From Streptomyces sp. NBC_01210 (GTDB lineage: Bacteria; Actinomycetota; Actinomycetes; Streptomycetales; Streptomycetaceae), in the NCBI RefSeq assembly GCF_036010325.1, contig NZ_CP108549.1, positions 8,866,001-8,930,000 of the forward strand: a stretch of DNA of 64,000 bases, in the 5' to 3' direction. This document shows positions 1 through 9,244 of the stretch, piece after piece (within the stretch, counting starts at the first letter, position 1; the number at the start of each line of letters is the position of its first letter). A program made the translations under genes and the position numbers. Under the pieces are notes generated by a model that was given only the letters and a program-made list of their open reading frames with translations, did not search any database and was not told the DNA's origin.

Positions 1-879
1 CTGTCGTCGCTGCTCGCGGGGGGCAGAGTCACTGTCGCCGGACGCTTCAAGGCCGAGACGTTCTTCCGTACCATCGAGGCGGTACGCCCGACCCGTTTCT
101 CGGCCGTGCCCGCGATCTACGCGATGCTGATGGAACTCCCGGAATCGGAGCAGCCCGACACCTCCTCCGTCCGGTTCGCGGCGTGCGGGGCCGCGCCGAT
201 GCCGGCTGAGCTCATCGAACGCTTCGAGGGCCGCTACCGGATCCCGATCGTGGAAGGCTATGGCCTCTCGGAAGGCACGTGCGCGTCGACGTCGAACCCC
301 CTCGACGGCCTGCGTAAGCCCGGCACTGTGGGCCTTGCCATGCCGGGCCAGGAGGTTGCCGTCATGGATCCCTCAGGCCGCCTACTGCCGCAGGGCGCTA
401 CCGGTGAAGTCGTTGTCCGCGGCCCGAATGTGATGCGTGGTTACCTCAACCGGCCCGGGGAGACCGCTCGTACGGTCGTCGACGGCTGGCTCCACACCGG
501 TGACGTCGGCCAGTTCGACGAGGACGGCTACCTGGTGCTGGTGGACCGAATCAAAGACCTGATCATCCGCGGTGGGGAGAACATCTACCCCAAGGAGATC
601 GAGTCGCTCCTCTACAGCCACCCGGGGGTATTCGAGGCGGCTGTCGTGGGGCAGGCGCACGAGGTGTTCGGTGAAGTGCCCGTGGCCTTCGTCGTGTTGC
701 GTCCCGGCGCGACCGTCACGACCGAGGGCCTCCTTGAGCACTGCCGCGGTTCACTCTCCCGCTTCAAGCTTCCGGAGCGGTTCATCGCGGTGGAGACACT
801 CCCCAAGAACCCCGTCGGAAAGACGGACAAGCCCGCTCTGCGTGCGGAGCTCGTCTCCCACGCGTTCCCGGCCGTCTGA
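1..879 (+). CDS. Acyl-CoA synthetase / AMP-binding ligase, C-terminal part (5' end outside window)
   Basis: The reading frame is open from base 1, so only the C-terminal ~292 residues are present. It belongs to the ANL superfamily, which activates a carboxylic acid with ATP and then forms the CoA thioester. Visible motifs are the acyl-binding GYGLSEG segment, the GWLHTGD motif, the hinge segment DRIKDLIIRGGENIYPKE, and the C-terminal catalytic lysine in KNPVGKTDK. The fold is complete at its C terminus and ends with TGA at 877-879. It lies 48 bp before the DUF3556 gene on the same strand and probably heads that operon, supplying the CoA ester to the beta-oxidation-like genes encoded convergently. 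The substrate (fatty, aromatic or terpenoid acid) cannot be told from this part. Confidence 0.93.
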   Translation: MSSLLAGGRVTVAGRFKAETFFRTIEAVRPTRFSAVPAIYAMLMELPESEQPDTSSVRFAACGAAPMPAELIERFEGRYRIPIVEGYGLSEGTCASTSNPLDGLRKPGTVGLAMPGQEVAVMDPSGRLLPQGATGEVVVRGPNVMRGYLNRPGETARTVVDGWLHTGDVGQFDEDGYLVLVDRIKDLIIRGGENIYPKEIESLLYSHPGVFEAAVVGQAHEVFGEVPVAFVVLRPGATVTTEGLLEHCRGSLSRFKLPERFIAVETLPKNPVGKTDKPALRAELVSHAFPAV

Positions 880-927
880 GCCGCTTCCTCCTCCGTTCCG
901 CCCCCGGGCGAGAAATGAAGGTTCGTC

Positions 928-2697
928 ATGGGATTCATCACGCCGAATCTGGCCGACTTCGACCTGAAGAAATGGCGGTCGCGGCCGTATCTGCAGCGCA
1001 TTCGTCCACTCGCCCAGCACTGGGCCGAGAACGGCTTCGGCACACCGGGGGCGGTCTACGTCCTCTACCTCCTCAAGATCGTGAGCTATGTGCTCGGCGG
1101 CGTCGCCGTCACCGCGGCGACGCCAGGACTCGGGTCCATGGGCGACGTCGCGTCCTGGTGGACCGAACCGATCGTCTACCAGAAGATCGTGATCTGGACG
1201 CTGCTGTTCGAGGTGCTCGGCTTCGGGTGCGGATCGGGACCCCTGACGCTGCGCTTCGTGCCGCCGGTCGGTGCCTTTCTGCACTGGCTGCGGCCCGGCA
1301 CCGTCCGGCTGCCTCCGTGGCCGGGTCGTGTGCCCCTGACCCGGGGCACGCGCCGCACCGCGTTCGATGTGGCGCTGTACGCGGCTGTCATCAGCTCGGC
1401 GGTGTGGCTGCTGATCTCCCCGGCAAACGCCGGGCCGGTGTCCCGCGAGAACGCCCTCGGTCTGATCGAGCCGGTCCGGCTGATTCCGCTGGCTCTCTCC
1501 CTCGCGCTGCTCGGGCTGCGCGACAAGACCGTGTTTCTCGCCGCCCGCGGCGAGCAGTACGGGCTGACTCTGCTGGTCTTCTGCCTCCCGTTCACCGACA
1601 TGATCATCGGGCTCAAGCTCGTTATGGTGGCGCTGTGGTGGGGCGCGGCGACGTCCAAGCTCAACCGTCACTTCCCGTTCGTCGTGGCCATCATGATCAG
1701 CAACAGTCCGCTGCAGCGCGTCAAGTGGCTCAAGCGCAAGCTTTACCGGGGTTACCCGGATGACCTGCGCCCGTCCAAAGTGTCCGGCTTCGCCGCGCAC
1801 ATGGGCACCGTCATCGAGTACGTGGTGCCCCTGGCACTCCTGCTCTCCGACGGCGGCATCACCACGACCGCCGCGCTGACGCTCATGGTCGTCTTCCACC
1901 TCCACATCATGTCGACCTTCCCCATGGGCGTGCCGCTGGAGTGGAACGTCTTCTTCATCTTCTCGGCGCTGTTCCTCTTCGGGCACTACGCGGAGATCGG
2001 GGTGTCCTCCCTGGACTCTCCGTTCCTGGCCGTCCTGTTGCTGGTGTGCCTGGTCGCCGTGCCTGCGCTGGGGAACGCCAAGCCGCACCTGGTGTCGTTC
2101 CTGCCCGCGATGCGCTACTACGCCGGGAACTGGGCCACCAGCACCTGGTGCTTTCGCAGGGGGACAGAGGAGAAGCTGAACCCGCACATCACCAAGGCCG
2201 CCGGTATGGCCAAGGATCAGCTCGTCACAATCTACGGAGAGGACCTCGCCGAGCTGATGCTGCACAAGGGCATGGCCTGGCGTTCGATGCACACACACGG
2301 CCGGGCGCTCAACGGCCTGCTTCCCCGCGCCCTGGACGACACGGAGGCCTACGACCTGCGCGACGGCGAGTATGTGGCGGGCGGGATCCTGGGCTGGAAC
2401 TTCGGCGATGGCCACCTGCACAACGAACAACTCCTGGACGCGGTACAGGAGCGTTGCGGTTTCGAGGAGGGCGAGCTGCGCGTCATCATTCTTGAATCAC
2501 AGCCCCTGCACAGGCAGCGCCAGCATTACCGCATCGTGGATGCCGCAACCGGCCGGATCGAGGAGGGGTACGTGGACGTCAAGGACATGGTCACCCGGCA
2601 GCCGTGGCTTGCCGACGACGATGCCTCGATACCGGTGCGCACCGTCGACGGCAGCGCGCGGCGCGTTCACGCACAGGCGGAGACCGTGCATGAGTGA
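928..2697 (+). CDS. DUF3556 family multi-pass membrane protein
   Basis: A 589-residue protein matching the DUF3556 family of actinobacterial membrane proteins. There are about eight to nine hydrophobic segments between residues ~45 and ~390, followed by a soluble C-terminal domain of ~190 residues. Start ATG at 928 is preceded by GAAGG-like bases (GAAATGAAGG). Its 3' end overlaps the next oxidoreductase gene by 8 bp, so the two are translationally coupled. The family has no established reaction. Its place between an acyl-CoA ligase and an FAD oxidoreductase suggests a role in taking up or oxidising a hydrophobic substrate at the membrane, which is inference only. Confidence 0.85.
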   Translation: MGFITPNLADFDLKKWRSRPYLQRIRPLAQHWAENGFGTPGAVYVLYLLKIVSYVLGGVAVTAATPGLGSMGDVASWWTEPIVYQKIVIWTLLFEVLGFGCGSGPLTLRFVPPVGAFLHWLRPGTVRLPPWPGRVPLTRGTRRTAFDVALYAAVISSAVWLLISPANAGPVSRENALGLIEPVRLIPLALSLALLGLRDKTVFLAARGEQYGLTLLVFCLPFTDMIIGLKLVMVALWWGAATSKLNRHFPFVVAIMISNSPLQRVKWLKRKLYRGYPDDLRPSKVSGFAAHMGTVIEYVVPLALLLSDGGITTTAALTLMVVFHLHIMSTFPMGVPLEWNVFFIFSALFLFGHYAEIGVSSLDSPFLAVLLLVCLVAVPALGNAKPHLVSFLPAMRYYAGNWATSTWCFRRGTEEKLNPHITKAAGMAKDQLVTIYGEDLAELMLHKGMAWRSMHTHGRALNGLLPRALDDTEAYDLRDGEYVAGGILGWNFGDGHLHNEQLLDAVQERCGFEEGELRVIILESQPLHRQRQHYRIVDAATGRIEEGYVDVKDMVTRQPWLADDDASIPVRTVDGSARRVHAQAETVHE

Positions 2698-4105
2698 CGC
2701 GATCGTGGTGGGGGCCGGCCCGAACGGGCTGGCCGCCGCCGTGGCCCTCGCTCAGCAGGGGGTGGCGGTCACCGTTGTGGAGGCCGCCGAGGAGATCGGC
2801 GGCGGGGCCAGGAGCAGCGAGCTGACCGTGCCCGGTGTGCTGCACGACCACTGCTCCGCCGTGCACCCGATGGCTGTTGCCTCCCCGTATCTTCAGTCTC
2901 TTGGCCTGGAGCGGTACGGCCTTCAGTGGCTTTGGCCCGAGGTGGATCTCGCGCATCCCCTGGCCTCGGGACGGGCGGGGGTGATGGTCCGCTCGATCGA
3001 GGAGACCGTCGGCACGCTCGGCGCGGACGGACCGGCCTGGCGCAGCCTGTTCGGCCCGCTGGCGTCGGGGTTCGACGCGCTGACCGAGGACCTCTTCAAG
3101 CCGATCGCGCATGTGCCCGCGCACCCGGCTCACCTCCTACGGTTCGGCCTGCGGGCGCTGTTGCCCGCTACCGCCATCGCCCGCCGCTGGCGGAGCGAGG
3201 AGGCGCGTGCCCTGTTCGCCGGGGTGGCGGCGCACGCCTTTCACCCGCTGACCCGACCCACCAGCGCTGCTGTGGGACTGATGCTCATCGCCGCCGGGCA
3301 CCGGTACGGCTGGCCGGTGGTCCGTGGGGGCTCCCGCAACCTTGCCCAGGCGCTGGCCGCACTGCTCAAGGAGCGCGGCGGCACGATCGAGACCGGGGTG
3401 CGGGTGCGTTCCCTCGACGAGCTGCCCCCGGCGAGGGCGGTTGTGCTCGACGTCGCTCCGGGTGCCGCCGCCGACATCTGCGGGGATCGCATGCCCTCCC
3501 GTGTGGGGCGCGCCTACCGGAAGTGGCGCCACGGCCCGGGGGCGTTCAAGGTCGACCTTGCCGTCGAGGGCGGGGTGCCGTGGAGCAACGAGGCGTGCCG
3601 CCGGGCCGGTACCGTGCACCTGGGCGGCACCCTGGAGGAGGTCGTCCACGCCGAGCGGGAGGTCGGCCTGGGCCGCATGCCGCAGCGCCCGTTCGTGCTG
3701 CTCTCTCAGCAGTACCTCGCCGACCCCGGCCGCTCGGCCGGAGACGTCCACCCCATCTATGCGTACGCGCATGTGCCGCACGGCTACACAGGCGACGCAA
3801 CGGAAGCCATCCTGGACCGCATTGAGCAGTTCGCCCCGGGATTCCGCGAGCGTATCGTCGGCCGCTACGTCCGCTCGACCGCCGAACTGCCGCTCTACAA
3901 TCCGAACTACGTCGGGGGCGACATCGTGACCGGCGCCAACACGGCCCTGCAGGTGGCGCTGCGGCCCCGCGTGGCCCTCGACCCGTACAGCACCGGCATC
4001 CCCGGCGTCTTCCTGTGCTCGGCGGCCACCCCGCCCGGCCCCGGAACCCACGGCATGGGAGGCTTCAACGCCGCAAAGTCCGCCTTGCGGTTTCTCGCCC
4101 GGTGA
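2690..4105 (+). CDS. NAD(P)/FAD-dependent oxidoreductase, phytoene-dehydrogenase-like
   Basis: A 471-residue flavoprotein. The N-terminal dinucleotide-binding motif GAGPNGLAAA and the following acidic strand end (VVEAAEEIGGGARS) are typical of phytoene-desaturase/amine-oxidase-like flavoenzymes. The C-terminal FAD-contact region is also present (GPGTHGMGGFNAA). ATG at 2690 lies inside the last codons of the DUF3556 gene, which argues for coupling; the open frame extends further upstream, but that would read through the DUF3556 gene. It probably dehydrogenates or isomerises a hydrophobic substrate of the locus. A decayed relative of the same family lies at 18430-19217. Confidence 0.9.
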   Translation: MSDAIVVGAGPNGLAAAVALAQQGVAVTVVEAAEEIGGGARSSELTVPGVLHDHCSAVHPMAVASPYLQSLGLERYGLQWLWPEVDLAHPLASGRAGVMVRSIEETVGTLGADGPAWRSLFGPLASGFDALTEDLFKPIAHVPAHPAHLLRFGLRALLPATAIARRWRSEEARALFAGVAAHAFHPLTRPTSAAVGLMLIAAGHRYGWPVVRGGSRNLAQALAALLKERGGTIETGVRVRSLDELPPARAVVLDVAPGAAADICGDRMPSRVGRAYRKWRHGPGAFKVDLAVEGGVPWSNEACRRAGTVHLGGTLEEVVHAEREVGLGRMPQRPFVLLSQQYLADPGRSAGDVHPIYAYAHVPHGYTGDATEAILDRIEQFAPGFRERIVGRYVRSTAELPLYNPNYVGGDIVTGANTALQVALRPRVALDPYSTGIPGVFLCSAATPPGPGTHGMGGFNAAKSALRFLAR

Positions 4106-4128
4106 GCGGGCAGGAAGGGAGCGCCGAC

Positions 4129-5379
4129 GTGAGCACACCCTCTGACCCGGTCGCGCGGGTGGCGCTCGCCGTACTGCCTCAACGCGAGGAACTCATTGCC
4201 ACGCTCATCGCCATCATCGAGCGGGAGATCGCGGTCCTCGACCACGACGAGCGGCTGCACAGCCTGCTCGAAGCGAGTGTTACGGAGAATGTCGTCACCT
4301 CCCTGCACGTCATGAGCAACGGCATCGACCCGCGAACGGTGGACGCGCCGCCCTCTGCCGTCTCGTACGCCCGCCGACTCGCACAGCGCGACGTCCCGAT
4401 GTCGGCACTGCTGCGCGCCTACCGCCTGGGCCAGGCGCGCTCCCTCGACCTGGTTCTGGACAAGGCTATGAAACTGCCGGGCGCGAACACCGCGAGCACG
4501 GTCATCTCGCTGGTCGGCATCATCGCGGCGTACGTCGACCGGGTGTCCGAACAGGTGGCTCGCGCCTACGAGGACGAACGCGAACGCTGGGTGAGCAGCA
4601 GAGGCGCGCTGCGCCAGCACTGGGTCGGTCAGCTGTTGCACGCTGCGTCGCCCAACATCGAACAGGCCGAGGCCGCCCTCGGCTACCGGATGGCCGGGAC
4701 CCACCTCGCCGTGGAGGGGTGGGTCAACCGCGGGGCTGGGCCGGTCGACGCCATGGGCATCCTCGAGCGCCTGAGTTCCCTCCTGCAGCGGGAGTTCCAC
4801 ACGCGGGACGAACCTCTGCTCGTGCCGACCGACGAGATGGACGTACGCATCTGGTTCCCGGTGAAGGCCGCCTGCCCGGCTGTCGACCCCGACGCGGTGG
4901 CGATGGCACTGAGGCGGGCGAAGCTGCCGGTGCGCGTTGCCATCGGCAACGCCCGCCCCGGCCTGGAGGGCTTTCGCCGCAGTGCCCGCAGCGCCTCGCG
5001 GGCCAAGGCGGTCGCGCTGGCAGCGGGCGACGCCGCGCCCCGTGCCGTCTCCTTCGCCCAGGTGGCTCCACTGGCCCTGCTGGCCGACGAGCCTGACGAG
5101 CTGGCGGACTTCGTCGCCGACACCCTCGGCGGCCTGTCGGTGGACGATCCGTGGCGAAATTCCCTGCGCGAGACTCTGCGGGTCTTTCTTGCGACCAACC
5201 GCAGCTACGCCGCCACGGCCGAGCAGCTGACGGTGCATCGCAACACGGTTCACTACCGCGTCCAGCAGGCCGTCGAGAAGCACGGCGTTCTTGTGGAGGA
5301 CAACGCGTTCGCGCTCCAGCTCGCCCTGGCCATCTGCCACTGGCACGGTGCCACCGTCCTGCGCCCGGCTGTCCAGTGA
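4129..5379 (+). CDS. PucR/CdaR-like transcriptional regulator
   Basis: A 416-residue regulator. The C-terminal ~60 residues form the PucR-type helix-turn-helix (DPWRNSLRETLRVFL, then NRSYAATAEQLTVHRNTVHYRV). The middle is a GGDEF-like/CdaR-type domain and the N terminus is helical. GTG at 4129 is chosen because GGAAGG sits just upstream (4112-4117) and the previous gene stops at 4105. It follows the oxidoreductase at 23 bp and so may be cotranscribed. By family it is a ligand-responsive activator of catabolic genes, and the CoA-degradation operon that converges on its 3' end is the likely target (inference). Confidence 0.9.
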   Translation: MSTPSDPVARVALAVLPQREELIATLIAIIEREIAVLDHDERLHSLLEASVTENVVTSLHVMSNGIDPRTVDAPPSAVSYARRLAQRDVPMSALLRAYRLGQARSLDLVLDKAMKLPGANTASTVISLVGIIAAYVDRVSEQVARAYEDERERWVSSRGALRQHWVGQLLHAASPNIEQAEAALGYRMAGTHLAVEGWVNRGAGPVDAMGILERLSSLLQREFHTRDEPLLVPTDEMDVRIWFPVKAACPAVDPDAVAMALRRAKLPVRVAIGNARPGLEGFRRSARSASRAKAVALAAGDAAPRAVSFAQVAPLALLADEPDELADFVADTLGGLSVDDPWRNSLRETLRVFLATNRSYAATAEQLTVHRNTVHYRVQQAVEKHGVLVEDNAFALQLALAICHWHGATVLRPAVQ

Positions 5380-5469
5380 AGCGCCACGAGCCTGGCATCC
5401 CTCTGGGGGTTACCAGGCGCGTTGGGCCCTCCGGTCTGCGGTGCAACCGGCGCCGCGGTCGCATGCGGC

Positions 5470-6690
5470 TCAGACGAAGGCGCTTTCGCCGGTGATCGCC
5501 TTGCCGACGATGAGGGTGTTCATTTCGCGGGTCCCCTCGAAGGAGTAGATCGCCTCGGCGTCGGCGAAGAACCGCGCGACGTCGTAGTCCAGCACGATGC
5601 CGTTACCGCCGAAGATCTCCCTGCTCCACGACACGACCTCCCGCATCCGTGAGGTCACGAACGCCTTGGCGAGCGCGGAGTGCTCGTCACGGAAGATACC
5701 GGCGTCCTGCAGACGGGCCAGCTGCACGAGCATGCCCCAGCAGGCGGTGACGTTGCCCAGGCTCTTGACCAGGAGATCCTGCACCATCTGGAACCGGGCG
5801 ATCGGCCGGCCGAACTGCCGCCGCTCCTTGGCATACTCCAGCGCCAGCTCGTAGGCGCCGATCATCACACCCAGAGCCTGCCACGCCACCCCGCTGCGGG
5901 TGGCGCGAAGGATCTCCGCCACGTCCCGGAAGGAGTTGATCCGCTGGAGGCGGTTGGCCTCCGGCACTTTGACGTCGGTCAGGGTGATCTCCGCGTTCTC
6001 CACGATCCGGAACGCGATCTTGTTCTCGATCTTGACGGGGGAGAAACCGGGGGTGCCCTTTTCCACGACGAATCCTTTGACCTTGTCGTCGTCCTCGTCG
6101 CGCGCCCAGACCACGACCAGGTCGGCGAAGGTCGCGTTGCCGATCCACTTCTTGGCGCCGTTGAGGACCCAGTTCTCGCCGTCCCACTTGGCGGTGGTGC
6201 GCATTCCGCCGGCTACATCGGAGCCGCCGAGCGGTTCGGTCATCGCGAAGGCTCCGATCTTGTCCAGTGCGGCCATCGCGGGGAGCCAGCGGTCCTGCTG
6301 CTGCTGATCGCCGCCCCGGTAGATGCTGTACATCCCGAGACCGTTGTGCACGCCGAAGAAGGTCGCGGACGAGGCGTCGGTGCGGGTGTACTCCATCGAG
6401 AGCATGCCGATCAGCAGGTTGCTCCCGGCGGGCAGCGGGCTCCCGTACCCCTCGTAGGGCACGCCCGCGAGCCCCAGCCCGCGGAACTTGTCCACCAGTT
6501 GGTGAGGGAACTCTCCCTTGGCCCAGTACTCGTTGACCAGGGGCTTGACCTCGGTACGCATGAAGGTCCTCGCCTTGAGGAGCAACTTGCGCTCTTCCGG
6601 CGGCAGCAGGTCCTCGTAGCGGTAGAAGTCGGCGCTGAGGGCGTCGCCGGAGCGTTCCTTCTCGGCGGCCTCGGTGAGCGGGGTGGTCAT
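5470..6690 (-). CDS. Acyl-CoA dehydrogenase
   Basis: A 406-residue flavoenzyme of the acyl-CoA dehydrogenase family, similar in layout to glutaryl-CoA dehydrogenase-type members. Visible are the FAD/substrate segment AFAMTEPLGGSDVAGGMRT, the WIGNATFADLVVVWAR strand region, and the C-terminal GGNGIVLDYDVARFFADAEAIYSFEGTRE-type region (seen as GGNG and EGTREMNTLI), where members carry substrate and FAD contacts. ATG at 6690 overlaps the TGA of the upstream hydroxyacyl-CoA dehydrogenase gene by 4 bp (ATGA). It is the last gene of the minus-strand operon and converges with the PucR gene across 90 bp. It would insert the alpha,beta double bond in the acyl-CoA. Confidence 0.93.
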   Translation of the reverse strand: MTTPLTEAAEKERSGDALSADFYRYEDLLPPEERKLLLKARTFMRTEVKPLVNEYWAKGEFPHQLVDKFRGLGLAGVPYEGYGSPLPAGSNLLIGMLSMEYTRTDASSATFFGVHNGLGMYSIYRGGDQQQQDRWLPAMAALDKIGAFAMTEPLGGSDVAGGMRTTAKWDGENWVLNGAKKWIGNATFADLVVVWARDEDDDKVKGFVVEKGTPGFSPVKIENKIAFRIVENAEITLTDVKVPEANRLQRINSFRDVAEILRATRSGVAWQALGVMIGAYELALEYAKERRQFGRPIARFQMVQDLLVKSLGNVTACWGMLVQLARLQDAGIFRDEHSALAKAFVTSRMREVVSWSREIFGGNGIVLDYDVARFFADAEAIYSFEGTREMNTLIVGKAITGESAFV

Positions 6691-7643
6691 GACCTGGTCT
6701 CCTCAACGTTCCTGGACGCGTTGTCCAGTGCGGACAGCACGGCGAGCTGCTTGCGGTCGCGCTCCTGGGCGAGTTCGCCGTACGAGCGGGAGCCGTAGGA
6801 GTTCTCCACGGCTTGGATCAGCCGTTCCCTCTGCTCGGGCCCCTGCTCGGGGTGGCCCAGCACGTCCCACATCGCCTGCATCGACATACCGATGTGCTCG
6901 GCCATGTGCCGGTAGCCGCCGGGGCCTCCCCCCAGGTGGGCCCCGAGGAACGGGCCCACCGTCGCCCACCGCAGCCCGAGCGAGTTCACCACCACGGTGT
7001 CCAGCTCGTCCGGCCCGATGACACCTTGCTCGACCAGGTAGATGGCCTCGCGACTCAGCGCGTTCTGAAGGCGGTTGCCGACGAAGCCTGGAATCTCCTT
7101 GCGTTCCACCACCGGAACCCGGCCGACGAAGCGGTAGAAGTCCACCGCCCGGGCCACCGAGTCCGCACCGGTGCGCTCGCCGGGCACCACTTCCACCAGC
7201 GGCACCAGGTGCGGCGGGTTGAACGGGTGACCGATCAGGATGCGCGCGGCGTCCTCGAGTTCATCGGTGAACGCCGTGGCGCAGATGGCCGAGGACGAAC
7301 TCAGCAGCAAGGCGTGGGCCGGGGCCTCGTGCACCAGGGTGGTGAACAGCTCGCGTTTGAAGCCGACGTTCTCCGGACCGTTCTCCTGCACGATGTCGGC
7401 GTCCCGTACGGCTTCGGCGACGTCGGGTGCCAGGTGGACCCGGCCGGCCATGTCCCGCACGTCCAGTCCCTGCTGGGCCAGTTGCGGGGCCGACTCGGCC
7501 AGTGCTGTGTCGACCGCCTCGGCGAGGTCGGGACGCGGATCGCTGACCCGTACGGTCAGGCCGTGGGCGGCGAACAGGGCGGTCCATGACAGGCCGATGG
7601 TTCCGGCGCCGACCACCGCCGCGGTGGTGAACGACTCAGTCAT
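6687..7643 (-). CDS. 3-hydroxyacyl-CoA dehydrogenase family NAD-binding protein
   Basis: A 318-residue protein with the N-terminal NAD-binding motif GAGTIGLSW and a C-terminal 3HCDH helical domain, the architecture of short 3-hydroxyacyl-CoA dehydrogenases, L-carnitine dehydrogenase and lambda-crystallin-like enzymes. The active-site region (SSSSAICAT and IGHPFNPPHLVPLVEVVPG) is present, including the catalytic His of the HPFNPP motif. The ATG at 7643 is preferred over a TTG one codon upstream. It overlaps the acyl-CoA dehydrogenase start by 4 bp. It would oxidise a 3-hydroxyacyl substrate with NAD+, and a carnitine-type 3-hydroxy acid is an alternative substrate. Confidence 0.9.
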   Translation of the reverse strand: MTESFTTAAVVGAGTIGLSWTALFAAHGLTVRVSDPRPDLAEAVDTALAESAPQLAQQGLDVRDMAGRVHLAPDVAEAVRDADIVQENGPENVGFKRELFTTLVHEAPAHALLLSSSSAICATAFTDELEDAARILIGHPFNPPHLVPLVEVVPGERTGADSVARAVDFYRFVGRVPVVERKEIPGFVGNRLQNALSREAIYLVEQGVIGPDELDTVVVNSLGLRWATVGPFLGAHLGGGPGGYRHMAEHIGMSMQAMWDVLGHPEQGPEQRERLIQAVENSYGSRSYGELAQERDRKQLAVLSALDNASRNVEETRS

Positions 7644-7685
7644 CAAAGGTCTTCTTTCTGCGTCGTCGGATTACTGCTCATCGGT

Positions 7686-8423
7686 TCAGCGCGCGAGGTA
7701 GTCGTGCACCGGCTTGACCGGAGCGAGCGTGAGGTCGGTCAGGATGTGACTCGCGGAGACGATCTCGCGCACCGGCAGGTCGGCCATCGGGGCGAGGACG
7801 TGCGCGAACAGCTGGAGGCGCGCCGGGCCGGTCCAGGCACCCTTCACCACGACGTCGGTGATCTCGGTGCGTACCAGCTGCGCCACCTGCGGCGCGCCGT
7901 CGAAGCCGGGGACCATCTTCAGCATGTACGTCGGCACGGTGATCTGCGCCGTCGCCTCGTCCGGGTCCAGGTCGTGGTGCTTGTAGCCCATCGTCGCGGT
8001 CGCCACGCGCTGCGTGCCGTAGTCGAGGACGCCGACGAGGGTGCCGTGGTCCACATACAGGGCGGGCGATCCGACCGTCTTCGGGAACGCGCCGGCCTCC
8101 CGACCGGAGGCGGTGGCCGGGAAGTTGTCCAGGTACATGGCGTGCAGGTACTCGCCCCGCTCGCCTTCATGGCGGACCTCGATGGCCTGACCGGCCTCGG
8201 TGTAGGGCCCGTACCCGGTGACATCGCCCATCCGCATGATCTCGAACCGCACCAGCGGATCGTCGATCTCCAGTGGCTCGGGTACCACGGCGCGCAGCGC
8301 TTCGGCGTCGGTGCGGTAGACGATGTTGAGGTACTCGCGGTCGGTGAACCGTGGAACGACCGGCGGGTATGCCGGGTTCACCAGGGGGGTGGCGATGCGC
8401 CGGGATACGTCCTGCTGCTTCAT
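7686..8423 (-). CDS. Acetoacetate decarboxylase family protein
   Basis: A 245-residue member of the ADC family. The family signature REAGAFPK is visible, with the lysine that forms the Schiff base in true acetoacetate decarboxylases and the conserved Arg-Glu pair before it. The start ATG at 8423 follows a strong AGGAAGG site. It lies between the crotonase and the hydroxyacyl-CoA dehydrogenase with short gaps (19 and 42 bp). The family includes decarboxylases of 3-oxo acids and also aldolase/dehydratase-type members, so the reaction is open: 3-keto acid decarboxylation would fit a route that ends in release of CO2 and a ketone. Confidence 0.9.
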   Translation of the reverse strand: MKQQDVSRRIATPLVNPAYPPVVPRFTDREYLNIVYRTDAEALRAVVPEPLEIDDPLVRFEIMRMGDVTGYGPYTEAGQAIEVRHEGERGEYLHAMYLDNFPATASGREAGAFPKTVGSPALYVDHGTLVGVLDYGTQRVATATMGYKHHDLDPDEATAQITVPTYMLKMVPGFDGAPQVAQLVRTEITDVVVKGAWTGPARLQLFAHVLAPMADLPVREIVSASHILTDLTLAPVKPVHDYLAR

Positions 8424-8442
8424 GATCTCGTCCTTCCTGAAG

Positions 8443-9213
8443 CTATTTGCCCTGCCAGACCGGAGTACGGTGCTCCGCGAACGCGGTCATGCCCTCCAGC
8501 ACATCGGCGGAGGCCATAAGGCCGGCCAGCTCACGGGCCTGTGCGGCGAACGCGTCGGACTCGGGTGCGCCGTCGGCGGCTCGGACGACCCTCTTGACGG
8601 CGGCGAGCGCCAGCGGGGCGTTCTCCGCGAGCTGCTCCGCCCACTGCAGCGCGGCTGCGGCGGCGTCGCCGGAAGGCACGACCCGGTTGACGATGCCGAG
8701 CCGTGCGGCCCTTTCCCCGGAAATCGGCTCGCCGCTCAGCAGCAGCTCCATGGCCAGGTGGTGAGGGATCCGTTTGGGCAGCCGGATCACACCGCCACCG
8801 GCCGCGATCAGACCCCGTTTGACCTCCGGCAGGCCGAACTTCGCGTCTGCCGCCGCGACGATGAGGTCGCAGCCGAGGGCCAGTTCGAAGCCGCCGCCCA
8901 TCGCCCAGCCCTCCACGGCGGCGATCAACGGCTTGGTGGTCTCGGCCTGGGTCAGGCCGCCGAACCCGCGCCCCGGGACCTCCGGTGATTCCCCGGCCAG
9001 CGCGGCCTTGAGGTCCATTCCGGCGCTGAACACGCCCTGGGCGCCGGTCAGCACACCGATCCGCAGATCGGGCTCGGCCTCCAACTCATCGAGCGCGGCG
9101 GCGAGTCCGGTGGCGACGGCCGCGTTGACCGCGTTGCGCGCGGCGGGCCGGTCGATGGTGATGAGCAGGCACGCGCCGATGGTCTCGGTGCGCACCTGAG
9201 CGGTGGGGTTCAT
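8443..9213 (-). CDS. Enoyl-CoA hydratase/isomerase (crotonase family)
   Basis: A 256-residue crotonase-fold enzyme. The oxyanion-hole segments are GVFSAGMDLKA and AAVEGWAMGGGFELALGCDLIVAA, followed by the usual AKFGLPEVKRGLI region. ATG at 9213 is chosen over a longer open frame because it sits after AAGAAGGAGCCGCAC and matches the family N terminus. It lies 31 bp downstream of the CoA-transferase gene and is probably cotranscribed with it. It likely hydrates an enoyl-CoA to the 3-hydroxyacyl-CoA used by the neighbouring dehydrogenase. Confidence 0.93.
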   Translation of the reverse strand: MNPTAQVRTETIGACLLITIDRPAARNAVNAAVATGLAAALDELEAEPDLRIGVLTGAQGVFSAGMDLKAALAGESPEVPGRGFGGLTQAETTKPLIAAVEGWAMGGGFELALGCDLIVAAADAKFGLPEVKRGLIAAGGGVIRLPKRIPHHLAMELLLSGEPISGERAARLGIVNRVVPSGDAAAAALQWAEQLAENAPLALAAVKRVVRAADGAPESDAFAAQARELAGLMASADVLEGMTAFAEHRTPVWQGK

Positions 9214-9244
9214 GTGCGGCTCCTTCTTCTCAAATCGATGGGGG

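Noticed and set aside
751..2430. Long minus-strand frame of 559 codons
   Set aside because: It is antisense to the ligase and DUF3556 genes, has Arg/Gly/Gln-rich composition and no domain; a shadow of third-position G/C bias.
3907..5346. Minus-strand frame of 479 codons
   Set aside because: Antisense to the oxidoreductase and PucR genes, with no recognisable fold or ribosome site.
5680..6798. Plus-strand frame of 372 codons
   Set aside because: Antisense to the acyl-CoA dehydrogenase, whose motifs are clear.
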